This document shows, piece by piece, positions 8,586 to 16,151 of a stretch of DNA of 64,000 bases (its first letter is position 1; the number at the start of each line of letters is the position of its first letter). The notes beneath the pieces were generated by a model, which saw only the letters and a list, made by a program, of their open reading frames with translations, was not told the DNA's origin and made no database searches. Where the stretch lies: contig NZ_CP046907.1 of assembly GCF_014083985.1 (NCBI RefSeq), positions 752,501 to 816,500 of the forward strand, read 5' to 3'. The translations under genes were made by a program, and so were the position numbers. Origin of the DNA: Streptomyces sp. SCUT-3. GTDB taxonomy: Bacteria; Actinomycetota; Actinomycetes; Streptomycetales; Streptomycetaceae.

Positions 8586-9838
8586 CATCCGGCACCAAGA
8601 CGGTGACGGTCTTCCTCACCGTCATCTGCGGGCTGATCCTCACCGCCTTCGGGGTGGCCGCGCACTGGCCGGGCTGGCTGTGGTCGGCCATGGCCGCCAT
8701 GCTCCTGGCCGTTCCCGCCCTGGCGGTCAAGGCCGCGGAGCACCGCGGCGGCCCCGTCCCCGCCGAACTCGCGCCGCACCTGACCCCGCCCCCGGTGGAG
8801 CGCTGGGAGGAACGGGTGGTCCAGGTGGCGCTGCCGAGCAGCTGGGACGACTACGACTTCCTGTTCTCCGCGACGGTCCGCTGGTGCCCCACCGGGGCCG
8901 CCGCCACCGAGCCGGTCGTCAACCCGGCCGGCCTGGCGGTCGACGCGGTCCTGGAGCGGGCCCGCCGGATCACCGAACAGCGCGACCCCGCCCGGGCCTC
9001 TCTCGTCCAGCACGAACTGAACGGCGCCCTGGGCAGGATGCGCCCCGACGCCACGGGATACCTGCAGGCCATGGCCGAGGACGTCACCCTCGTCCTGGCC
9101 GAGCACGATCGGGAACGGCTGGAGAAGCTGGCTGCGGTACGGAAGGACAAGGCGGTCTGGGAACACCAGCGCAAGCACGAGCAGAGCAAACGCGAGTACC
9201 TCGGCCAGGACGTGCTCAAGGACACCGGCAGCGCCGTGGTGTGGTGGCTGGCCAGGAACGACGACCAGGTGGACAAGACCGTCAAGGACATCGGCCTCCT
9301 CGCCCAACTGACTTCTGCGGCGAACAACGAGGACGTGCCCGAACGGCTGCAGCACTTCGTGCCCGGCCCGAGGACCTGGGAAGCGGCGGACGCGCAGGCG
9401 GACGCGGCGGCGGACACCGCCGACGGCTCCGCCGTCCCCGGGCAGGAACGCGAGGCCTCGGCCGCGGACCACTACGACGCCTTCCTGCGCACGATGGGCT
9501 TCCCCGACGGCGACGTGCGGAGGAGCCTGGTCACCCGGCAGGTCGTCGAGGTCATCAAGCAGTACGACCGGATCGAGACCGCCGAGCAGTTGCTGAGCCG
9601 GTTCGACGCGCCCGACGGTCCCGGGTTCTCCGACGGTCCCGGGTTCTCCGACGACACCGGCTTCTCCGGACCCGAGGAGCCCGGAGGGCCCGACCGCCCC
9701 GACGACCCCGGATTCCCGCCCGACGATGCGGGTGGGGCGTCCGTACCCCGGCCGCCGGCACCGAACGGTCCGGGCGGCGGCCCCGCCCCGGTGGGCCGCA
9801 CCGCGCCGCACTTCGTGGAGGACGGCCGTGGAAACTGA
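8582..9838 (+). CDS. Membrane protein of the TIR/NTPase locus, possibly SPFH/band-7-like
   Basis: ATG 8582 overlaps the NTPase stop by 4 nt. It encodes 418 residues. Two adjacent membrane segments occupy residues about 8-50 (TVFLTVICGLILTAFGVAAH, then WLWSAMAAMLLAVPALAV). A beta-rich stretch follows (EERVVQVALPSSWDDYDFLFSATVRW), then a long charged helix (LAEHDRERLEKLAAVRKDKAVWEHQRKHEQ) and a Pro/Gly/Asp-rich tail with a repeated DGPGFSD. The membrane hairpin, beta domain and coiled coil resemble SPFH/band-7 architecture, but this is only a shape argument. A 41-codon remnant of a second copy survives at 12979-13101. A membrane partner would suit an effector acting at the cell envelope. Confidence 0.7.
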   Translation: MTSGTKTVTVFLTVICGLILTAFGVAAHWPGWLWSAMAAMLLAVPALAVKAAEHRGGPVPAELAPHLTPPPVERWEERVVQVALPSSWDDYDFLFSATVRWCPTGAAATEPVVNPAGLAVDAVLERARRITEQRDPARASLVQHELNGALGRMRPDATGYLQAMAEDVTLVLAEHDRERLEKLAAVRKDKAVWEHQRKHEQSKREYLGQDVLKDTGSAVVWWLARNDDQVDKTVKDIGLLAQLTSAANNEDVPERLQHFVPGPRTWEAADAQADAAADTADGSAVPGQEREASAADHYDAFLRTMGFPDGDVRRSLVTRQVVEVIKQYDRIETAEQLLSRFDAPDGPGFSDGPGFSDDTGFSGPEEPGGPDRPDDPGFPPDDAGGASVPRPPAPNGPGGGPAPVGRTAPHFVEDGRGN

Positions 9839-10292
9839 ACTGGCGGCCCTGGCGGCCTCCGGGGCGACGACCCTGGTGGGGTTGATGGTCTCGGACTCCT
9901 GGACCCACGTGCGCGACAGGCTGGGACACTTCCTCGCCCGGGACCGCGGAGCCGAGGAAGCGGCGGAAGACCTGGACACCTCCCGCAGGGAACTGGTGGC
10001 CGCTCACGAAGCGGGGGACGCGCCGGCGGCGGCCGTTGTCGCAGCCGACTGGCAGACCCGGCTGCTCCGCCTGCTCCGGGCGGACCCCGCGGCGGCCGGA
10101 GAGCTGCGCCGCCTCCTCGACTCCCTGGACGCCCCGCCACGGGAGCAGCAGCCGCCCGCCGTGCACAACACCGTCAGCGGAGGAACGCAGTACGGCCCGG
10201 TGATCCAGAGCGGCCGCATCACCGGGCTGGTCCTCCACGACCCCGGGACCGCACCGACACCGGACGGGCCCGGCACCGGCGGAAAGGGGTGA
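9828..10292 (+). CDS. Small protein with C-terminal RHIM-like motif
   Basis: GTG 9828 lies 6 nt after GGAGG and overlaps the upstream gene by 11 nt. The 154-residue product starts with a hydrophobic helix (ELAALAASGATTLVGLMVSD). A charged helical domain follows, and residues 114-136 contain NTVSGGTQYGPVIQSGRITG. This ending aligns with residues 174-191 of the TIR protein (N-[TS]-[VI], G, [YH]-G, [IV]-Q, I-T-G). The [IV]-Q core recalls the RHIM and bacterial amyloid signalling sequences described for NLR systems. It may nucleate or receive a signal through homotypic assembly. It is the last gene before a strong terminator. Confidence 0.75.
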   Translation: METELAALAASGATTLVGLMVSDSWTHVRDRLGHFLARDRGAEEAAEDLDTSRRELVAAHEAGDAPAAAVVAADWQTRLLRLLRADPAAAGELRRLLDSLDAPPREQQPPAVHNTVSGGTQYGPVIQSGRITGLVLHDPGTAPTPDGPGTGGKG

Positions 10293-10301
10293 CGCCTGCG
10301 T

Positions 10302-10347
10302 GGGAGCACGGTGCGCGGTGCGCGGTGCGCGGCCGCACCGTGCTCCC
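10302..10347. terminator. Strong hairpin terminator between convergent genes
   Basis: A 14-bp stem pairs GGGAGCACGGTGCG (10302-10315) with its exact complement at 10334-10347, leaving an 18-nt loop. It starts 9 nt after the last gene of the TIR locus and also faces the 3' end of the glycosyltransferase. It therefore probably works in both directions. There is no U-tract, as is usual in Streptomyces. Confidence 0.85.
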
Positions 10348-10580
10348 GCGCAACCGGGGCCCTCGCGTCGGGGTGTGCTGCTCCTGCCACGGCCTCAGGG
10401 CGAGGCCGGTCCCGGCGGTGAAACCGTCCAGGGGTCCGGTCGCCGCAGCCGCGCGGCGACCTTCGGCGGCCGGGCCCCTGCGCGAACGTCCCGGGAGAAG
10501 TCCGGCCGGCCTCACCGCCGGGACGGCCGGGTGGGAATCCCGGAGGACGGCGACGGGGCGGGTGGTGCCCCGCCCCTCCT

Positions 10581-11810
10581 CTACGCCGGCTCGCCGAAGC
10601 CTTCGAGGAGGAGCTTCGCGGTCCTCTCCGCGCCGTCGGTGCGGATTCTGCCCGCCAGTTCCCGGGCCGCGGCACGGGTCCGGGGCGCGAGGGCCGTTGC
10701 CAGGGCGGCCGACAGGGAATCGCGGGCCGGCACCGGGCCGTCGTGGGCCGCTCCGACGCCGAGGGCGGCCACCCGGCCCGCCCAGTACGGCTGGTCCACG
10801 AGTTGCGGCACCACCACCTGGGGCGCGCCCGCCCGGGCGGCCGCCGTCGTGGTGCCAGCCCCGCCGTGGTGGACGACGGCGGCCACACGGGGGAACAGCG
10901 CCTGGTGGTTCACCTCGCCCACGGCCATGCAGTCGTCCCGGTCGTCGACCGGGGCCAGGTCGGCCCAGCCCCGGGAGACGAGTACGCGGCGGCCCCGGGC
11001 ACGTACCGCCTCTACGGCCACCCGGGCGGTGTCGGTCGGTCCGTGCTGCATGGCCATGCTGCCGAAGCCCACGTAGACCGGCGGTTCGCCGGCCCGCAGG
11101 AAGGCCTCCACGTCGGCCGGGAGCGGGCGCTCGTCCGGCAGGATCCAGGCGCCGGTCTGCACCACGTCGAGATCCGCCGGCTCCCGCCACGGGCCGAGTA
11201 CCGGGTCCGCCGCCAGCAGTGGTCGCCCGGTGATCGCGTAGTCGCGGACGCTGTCCACCGGCGGCAGCCCGACGTTTGCCCTGAGGGTGGCAAGGCCCGG
11301 GCCGAAGAGCACGTTCTGGCTCTCGACGTCCAGGTCCCACAGGGTCCGGTTGTCGGTCACGCCTTCGGGGAGGGGGCGGCCCGGCAGCGGGAACGGCGGG
11401 TGGTGCGGCGACGGCAGCATCCCCGGGAAGAAGGCCGCGTACGCGTACCGCAGGCCCAGTTTCCCGGCCGCCGTCCTGGCCCCGGTCACGGCCGGGAACA
11501 GGCCGGTCGCCACGACCGTGTCCGCTCCCCCGGCCGCCTCGGCCACCGCTTCGTACTGCGCCGCGGCCAGCATGACCACGCGGTCGGCCAGGTCGGCGAC
11601 CGTGGCCGGCTTCGGCCCGGCCGCCAGAGCGCGCACCGAGTAGGAGACCGGCACCGTCTCCACCCCGACACCGGCCAGCCGGTCGGCGAACTCCTCGTCC
11701 TCCGGCGCGCACACCCGAACCTCGGCGCCGAGCCCGCGCAGCGCGACCGCCAGCGCCGCCATCGGCTCGACATCCCCACGTGATCCGTAGGACGACAACA
11801 CCACTCGCAT
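10581..11810 (-). CDS. GT1-family glycosyltransferase
   Basis: This 409-residue GT-B enzyme starts at ATG 11810 behind GGGGGAG. The N-terminal acceptor domain opens with MRVVLSSYGSRGDVEPM, the motif of glycopeptide and macrolide glycosyltransferases. The C-terminal donor domain has VYVGFGSMA, the nucleotide-sugar motif VHHGGAGTTTAAARAG and PQLVDQPYWAGRV. It would transfer a sugar from an NDP- or UDP-sugar to a small molecule. No biosynthetic genes flank it, so the substrate cannot be read. It may act in antibiotic inactivation, or be a cargo gene between the intact and decayed copies of the flanking block. Confidence 0.9.
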   Translation of the reverse strand: MRVVLSSYGSRGDVEPMAALAVALRGLGAEVRVCAPEDEEFADRLAGVGVETVPVSYSVRALAAGPKPATVADLADRVVMLAAAQYEAVAEAAGGADTVVATGLFPAVTGARTAAGKLGLRYAYAAFFPGMLPSPHHPPFPLPGRPLPEGVTDNRTLWDLDVESQNVLFGPGLATLRANVGLPPVDSVRDYAITGRPLLAADPVLGPWREPADLDVVQTGAWILPDERPLPADVEAFLRAGEPPVYVGFGSMAMQHGPTDTARVAVEAVRARGRRVLVSRGWADLAPVDDRDDCMAVGEVNHQALFPRVAAVVHHGGAGTTTAAARAGAPQVVVPQLVDQPYWAGRVAALGVGAAHDGPVPARDSLSAALATALAPRTRAAARELAGRIRTDGAERTAKLLLEGFGEPA

Positions 11811-12093
11811 GTCGGCGGCTCCCCCTTCGACCGAATTCCGTCAACGGCCGCCGATTCTGCGCCATGACGGGGGCCTTGCCGCAAGGCCCCCCATGAGCTA
11901 TACGTTGAGAGTGGCAAGGAACGGATGCGGCTCCTTGCTTTTCCTTTGTGCGACTGCGCCGATTCCCCAGGTCCTGAACCTGAACGGAGCCCTTCGGAAC
12001 GGACCCTTCCGGGAAACGCCTGGATTCCGCCCCGCGCACAGCGTCCCGACGACCGGTCCGGGCCCGACAGCCGGGCGCCGGCGCGTCAGTAGT
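11811..12093. other. Upstream region of the glycosyltransferase
   Basis: This 283-bp gap carries the glycosyltransferase promoter and the 3' side of the DUF397 copy. A short inverted repeat, GCAAGGA (11914-11920) with TCCTTGC (11932-11938), is followed on the plus strand by TTTTCCTTTG. It resembles a small terminator, but no plus-strand gene ends here, so it could equally be an operator about 100 nt upstream of the glycosyltransferase start. Confidence 0.4.
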
Positions 12094-12300
12094 TCAGTTC
12101 CGGGCGGCGAACTCCACGAACGCCGCCCACTCGTCCGCCGCGAACGACAGCACGGGCCCCGAGTGGTCCTTGGAGTCCCGCACGTGAACGGTGTTGGCGG
12201 AGGCAGCCACCTCGACGCACTGGCCGCCCTCGGCGCTGCTGTAGCTGCTCTTGAACCAGTCCAGTCGCGCCACGGCCTGCGTTGCCTCTTCGACGTTCAT
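12094..12300 (-). CDS. DUF397 family protein (second copy)
   Basis: This intact 68-residue paralogue of the protein at 2090-2296 differs at a minority of positions (WFKSSYSSAEGGQCVEVA, VHVRDSKDHSGPV, FAADEWAAFVEFAARN). Its ATG overlaps the stop of the upstream regulator remnant, preserving the ancestral coupling. Its regulator is now a pseudogene, so this copy may be unpartnered or may work with the regulator at 2293-3102. Confidence 0.9.
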   Translation of the reverse strand: MNVEEATQAVARLDWFKSSYSSAEGGQCVEVAASANTVHVRDSKDHSGPVLSFAADEWAAFVEFAARN

Positions 12301-12888
12301 CCCTCTCCCAACAACCCCTCGATGAAGGCCGTCGACCCCCTCGGAGTGAGAGCCTGCGCCCGGACGACTCCCTACTGCACTTCCAAATCACGGACCATTG
12401 ACCGTCCTTGCTGGAGACGATTCACGTTCTGTACCTCGACATAGACACAGTGCCGCTGCGAAAAAGTCTCCGCCAAGGTGAAAGGCCCCGCAAGGCCGGC
12501 ATGTTCGTCCCGGTCCAGCGGCATCACCCGGATCTCCACGTTCCGCCGTCGGCCAATCTGCAGAAGCTGCCCCAGTTGCTCCTGCACGACGGCTTGACCG
12601 CCGACGTTGCGACGCAGGACTGCCTCCTCGACGACGAAGCTCATCACGGGAGCGGGTCGACGGGAGAAGATCTGCTTCCGCACCAGGCGCACCGACATGC
12701 GCTGCTCGATCACGTCCTCGCCCAGCGGCGGACGTCACATCGTGCAGACGGCACGCGCGTAGCCCTCCGTCTGCAACAACCCGTTGATCGGATGAGTGTC
12801 GTACGCGTGCAGTTCGACGGCTTCCGCCTCCAGGCGCGCGAAGTTGCGGAAGAAACCCGGGTGGCGTGCCCGCGCCGCCCCTCGTCCC
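12297..12888 (-). pseudogene. XRE/DUF5753 regulator remnant
   Basis: The frame matches the C-terminal two thirds of the intact regulator at 2293-3102 (FFRNFARLEAEAVEL, NGLLQTEGYARAV, VMPLDRDEHAGLAG, RAQALTPRG, LLGEG). Two in-frame stops break it: TGA after CTM near 12735 and TAG at 12372-12374. The HTH is missing. Sequence homologous to the intact gene's upstream region (about 3187-3262) joins directly to mid-gene near 12888, with GGACGAGG at the junction. This points to an internal deletion between short similar sequences. Confidence 0.9.
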
Positions 12889-12978
12889 CCAACGGCCGTC
12901 CGCCCCTCGCCAGGACACGGCCGACGCCCCTCACAACCGGCCCGTGCACCCGTGTAACGGCTCCCGGTCCGGGCCGGG

Positions 12979-13101
12979 GACGATCGGAAGCGGTTGGAGG
13001 AGCCGGTGGCCGCGCGCAAGCACAAGGTCGTCCGGGAACATCGACACGAGCACGACTTGCGCGACCGGTTGCAGCACCTCGTGTCCGGGCCGAGGACCTG
13101 A
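12979..13101 (+). pseudogene. Remnant of a second copy of the TIR-locus membrane protein
   Basis: In frame this reads DDRKRLEEPVAARKHKVVREH, then RHEHDLRDRLQHLVSGPRT and TGA. It parallels two segments of the protein at 8582-9838: HDRERLEKLAAVRKDKAVWEH and ERLQHFVPGPRT. The roughly 55 residues between them are deleted. No other part of a second TIR locus is visible. It lies directly beside the decayed DUF5753 regulator, so the two remnants probably belong to one ancestral duplicated block. Confidence 0.75.
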
Positions 13102-13249
13102 ACGGTTCCGGATGCGCCTGCGGGTGCGGCGCTGGGGCCTGTTGTGAAAGTGCTGGCCACGAGCGGCCTGGCGTGCACGGGCGGCGTCGTTGTCAGTGGT
13201 GTCGTGCATGATCGGCGCGTCAGTTCTTCTACGGGGATGGGGAAGCACC

Positions 13250-13591
13250 ATGCCGATCACGAACCAGCAGGTAGCAGGGCACGTGTTCCTGCGGCAGATG
13301 TATGCGGACTCGTACTTCCCCGATCACGTCGTCGACCGGGGCAGGGCGATCCTGTTGCGGCTGTGCGAGCGGATTGAGGCTGAGCAGCCGTCGAATCTGG
13401 AGGCTCTGTATGCGCTCACCCAGGCCGCAACGGAGGAGTTCAACAGTCTGGAAGCGGAGTTCGAGGCAGCCGGGAGTGAGATCGAGACGGTTGCGCGCGA
13501 GGTGATCGCCGAGGACTTCTGGTTTGTCGCGTCGGAATACGGGTTCAAGGACGCGGATGTAGAGGAGCTGATCGCCACCCGGGACTGGTGA
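13250..13591 (+). CDS. DUF5713 family protein
   Basis: ATG 13250 follows GGGGAAG; upstream in-frame extension looks non-coding. The 113-residue product begins MPITNQQVAGHVFLRQMY and continues ILLRLCERIEAEQPSNLEALY, ALTQAATEEFNSLEAEFEAA and EDFWFVASEYGF. It ends LIATRDW. This is the DUF5713 pattern of a small, acidic, all-helical soluble protein. No function is known to me for the family. Confidence 0.9.
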   Translation: MPITNQQVAGHVFLRQMYADSYFPDHVVDRGRAILLRLCERIEAEQPSNLEALYALTQAATEEFNSLEAEFEAAGSEIETVAREVIAEDFWFVASEYGFKDADVEELIATRDW

Positions 13592-13656
13592 GCGACGACC
13601 GGAAGGCCATCTGCCGGTCAGAGCCATTCGTTGAGGGCTGTGATCGGCACCCGTCG

Positions 13657-14088
13657 CTAGAGCTCGTAGTCCTGGGCCAGCTCCTCCCAGCGAATGCTGC
13701 GCAGCACAAGGTCGGCGTCCTTGCCCGGCGGAACATCCAAGCCGGTCTGGAACCAGATCACGGTGAGAGCGGAACGGTGCAGCACCGGGTCGAGCTCAGG
13801 GGCGACCGCTGTCGAGCGGAAGGCGCCGATGCAGGCCACGGAAGGCAGCACCTCAACGGGGCCGAAGGCGCCGGCAGTCTGGTCCGGGTACTTGAGGGAG
13901 GGAGGAACCAGATGGACCGGCGTGGAGGGAAACGCACGTTCAGCCTGCCGCTGGAGGCTCCTGACCTTCATGTCGTTGATGGGCTTGCACGGGTAGCCCT
14001 CCAGCATCCCTCCATAGGTCGAAGACATTCGCAGCTCGGTGAGCTCGATCAAACGTCCGGACGAGAGGGCTATGTGGCTCAGCGACAT
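13657..14088 (-). CDS. Hypothetical protein
   Basis: This 143-residue protein (MSLSHIALSSGRLIELTELR) has no signal peptide or membrane span. It alternates beta-like strands (VHLVPPSLKYP, VEVLPSVACIGAF, LTVIWFQTG) with an acidic end (IRWEELAQDYEL). I do not recognise the family. Base composition is slightly less GC-rich than its neighbours, as for the DUF5713 gene beside it, so the pair may have been acquired together. Confidence 0.75.
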   Translation of the reverse strand: MSLSHIALSSGRLIELTELRMSSTYGGMLEGYPCKPINDMKVRSLQRQAERAFPSTPVHLVPPSLKYPDQTAGAFGPVEVLPSVACIGAFRSTAVAPELDPVLHRSALTVIWFQTGLDVPPGKDADLVLRSIRWEELAQDYEL

Positions 14089-14128
14089 GCCGACACCCTA
14101 TGTGCAAGGTTCACTTCCGATACACGGC

Positions 14129-15466
14129 CTAGTTCCAGGGGATGTTGAGCCAGGGGCTTGCCGGGTCGGTGGTGAGGAGGCGGTGGGCGGCGAGCATGTC
14201 CTGGTACCACTCCCCGAACTCCTCCTCGTCGAAGTGCAGGCAGCGCCCGAGGACGTACGCGGCGGAGAACTCCTCCCACGAGCGGTAGTTCGTCCGGCTG
14301 ACGCTGCCGGCCCGGACGACGGCCCGCTCGGCTTCCTGCAGGGTGCAGTAGCGGGCGCCGAGCCCCCAGCGGGCCATCGACACGGCCCGGCCGTAGTCCC
14401 ACGCCTCCACCGTGCGGACGAACTTCCCCTGCGCCAGCAGTCCGTCGGCGCGGAACCGCGCCTCGTACCGGGCGATGCGGCCGATCAGCCGCTGCACCCC
14501 GGCGACTTGCGCCTCCATCTCGGCGTCGCTGCGGTGCCGCGGCACGGTGACCCCCTCGGGGGTGATCCGGGGCTCGGCCGCCGCGGCGGCGTTGCGCCGC
14601 AGGATGCGTTCGGCCACCTGCCGCCAGTGCTCCACCTCGACGGCGCCCGCGAAGTCCAGGGCGAGGGAGCGCCGCACCTCGAGGACGAAATCCCAGACGG
14701 GGCTGGTCAACCCGGCTTTGAGGAGCAGGTTCTGGACGTGCTGCCAGCCCTCGCGGTCGGTGATCTCCCACCACTCCTCGAGCCGCTTCTTCTCGTGGTT
14801 GTAGCCGCCGCCGTGGTAGGCCATGGCGTTCCAGAAATCACCGTTCCTGACGGACAGCAGCGCCCCGCACGCCAGGCCGTGCGCCACCGGCCCGTGCAGC
14901 GGGGCACCCACGTACAGGGTGCGGATCCGGCCGCGGGGACGGCCGGACCCGGCGGCCCGGGCGGCGTGCCGGGACCAGACCGCCCGGTGCTCGGGCGCGG
15001 TCGGGAAGTACGCCTCGCAGGGGCTGCCGGGGTTGACCACCAGCCACGGCGGGTCGTCCTGCCTCCACGTCCGCGCGTACCAGTCCAGGTCGTTGGCGAG
15101 ATGGACGACGGCCTCGGCGGGAGCGGGGAGCATGCCCGCGGTGAAGACCGCCAGGCACTGGGACCGGGTCCGGTGGTCCCAGTACGGGTGGAACGCCGTC
15201 GTGCCGGGATGGGCGTCGGCGCGTGCGCGGGAGTTGGCCACGAAGAGGTCCGTGCGGGCCAGCACGTCGAAGTAGGCGGCCCAGTCGCCGCGCGTCTTCG
15301 CCTCGTACAGTTCCCGCTCGTCGTCGCTCGGCGCCTGCCACGGCACCGCCTGCGTCACCGGGGCGCCCTGCCCGCCCTGCCCGTAACCGTTCTGCCCGTG
15401 ACTTCCCTGCCCGTGACTTCCCTGCGAGGGCCCGGCGGCAGGCCCCACCCCGTTCCACAAACCCAT
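14129..15466 (-). CDS. DUF1266 domain protein
   Basis: The product is 445 residues. Residues about 10-40 are Gly/Gln/Ser-rich with repeats (GSHGQGSHGQNGYGQGGQG). A middle region (LYEAKTRGDWAAYFDVLART to MLPAPAEAV) resembles SseB-type N-terminal domains. The C-terminal part has the DUF1266 pattern: GDFWNAMAYHGGGYNHEKK, EEWWEITDREGWQHVQNLL, YDYGRAVSMARWG-like and WEEFSAAYVLGRCLHFD. DUF1266 proteins sit in bacterial conflict and toxin neighbourhoods, but their biochemistry is unknown. It appears monocistronic. Confidence 0.85.
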   Translation of the reverse strand: MGLWNGVGPAAGPSQGSHGQGSHGQNGYGQGGQGAPVTQAVPWQAPSDDERELYEAKTRGDWAAYFDVLARTDLFVANSRARADAHPGTTAFHPYWDHRTRSQCLAVFTAGMLPAPAEAVVHLANDLDWYARTWRQDDPPWLVVNPGSPCEAYFPTAPEHRAVWSRHAARAAGSGRPRGRIRTLYVGAPLHGPVAHGLACGALLSVRNGDFWNAMAYHGGGYNHEKKRLEEWWEITDREGWQHVQNLLLKAGLTSPVWDFVLEVRRSLALDFAGAVEVEHWRQVAERILRRNAAAAAEPRITPEGVTVPRHRSDAEMEAQVAGVQRLIGRIARYEARFRADGLLAQGKFVRTVEAWDYGRAVSMARWGLGARYCTLQEAERAVVRAGSVSRTNYRSWEEFSAAYVLGRCLHFDEEEFGEWYQDMLAAHRLLTTDPASPWLNIPWN

Positions 15467-15611
15467 GCGGGAACTCTACGGAGGATCCGAGGGGCCGTCC
15501 GACGGGCCCTTCCGGGAATGCGGCTCCGTCCGTCCCGGGGCCGTCGAGGTCGTTGGTGCGCGCGTGCTGTGCGCGTGCTGCGCGCGACGACCGGCCGCGG
15601 CGGGGGTGGGT

Positions 15612-16151
15612 TCAGGTCCGGCGGCGGGCGTCGAAGCGGGTGGAGCGGGTGGTCATCTTCTCCAGCAGGGCGATGAGCGTCGTCTGCTCGTCCTCGCTGA
15701 GGGCGCCCGCCCACTCCTGTTCGCGGACGTTGTGGGCGCTGAAGGCATCGGTGATGGTTTCCCGTCCCCGCTCGGTCAGGCCGAGGTGGACGGCGCGGCC
15801 GTCGTGCGGAGCGCGCTCCTTGACGACCAGGCCGTCCCGTTCGAGGGTGCCGACGAGGGCGGAGACCGCCGCGCGGCTCATCCCGGACAGCTCCGCGACC
15901 TTCTTCGCCTCCACCTGGCCGGTCAGCCAGATGACGAAGAGGACTCGGAAACCGGGCCAGGACAAGCCGCGCGGCCGGTGGACGGTGGACTCCAGGTCGT
16001 AGACCAGCATGTTCGCGGCACGGTGGAGGGTGAGCACCAGGCGCATCGCGCGCCGGTCCACGTCCGGCAGTTCCCGTGCGGTGCGCGTGATCGCGTGGTC
16101 CACGAAGGACCAGAAATCGAGATGCCGGGGGTCGGTCTGCTCCTGGGTCAC
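15612..16151 (-). CDS. MarR-family regulator of the hpa cluster (HpaR-like)
   Basis: GTG 16151 overlaps the upstream MFS gene stop by 4 nt. The 179-residue product has a MarR winged helix: FRVLFVIWLTGQVEAKKVAELSGMSRAAVSALVGTLERDGLVVKE (shown as the span of about residues 70-115), then the wing HDGRAVHLGLTERG. HpaR-type regulators repress homoprotocatechuate genes and release on binding the aromatic substrate. The perfect palindrome at 17780-17801 is the likely operator. Coupling to the transporter gene suggests autoregulation. Confidence 0.88.
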   Translation of the reverse strand: MTQEQTDPRHLDFWSFVDHAITRTARELPDVDRRAMRLVLTLHRAANMLVYDLESTVHRPRGLSWPGFRVLFVIWLTGQVEAKKVAELSGMSRAAVSALVGTLERDGLVVKERAPHDGRAVHLGLTERGRETITDAFSAHNVREQEWAGALSEDEQTTLIALLEKMTTRSTRFDARRRT

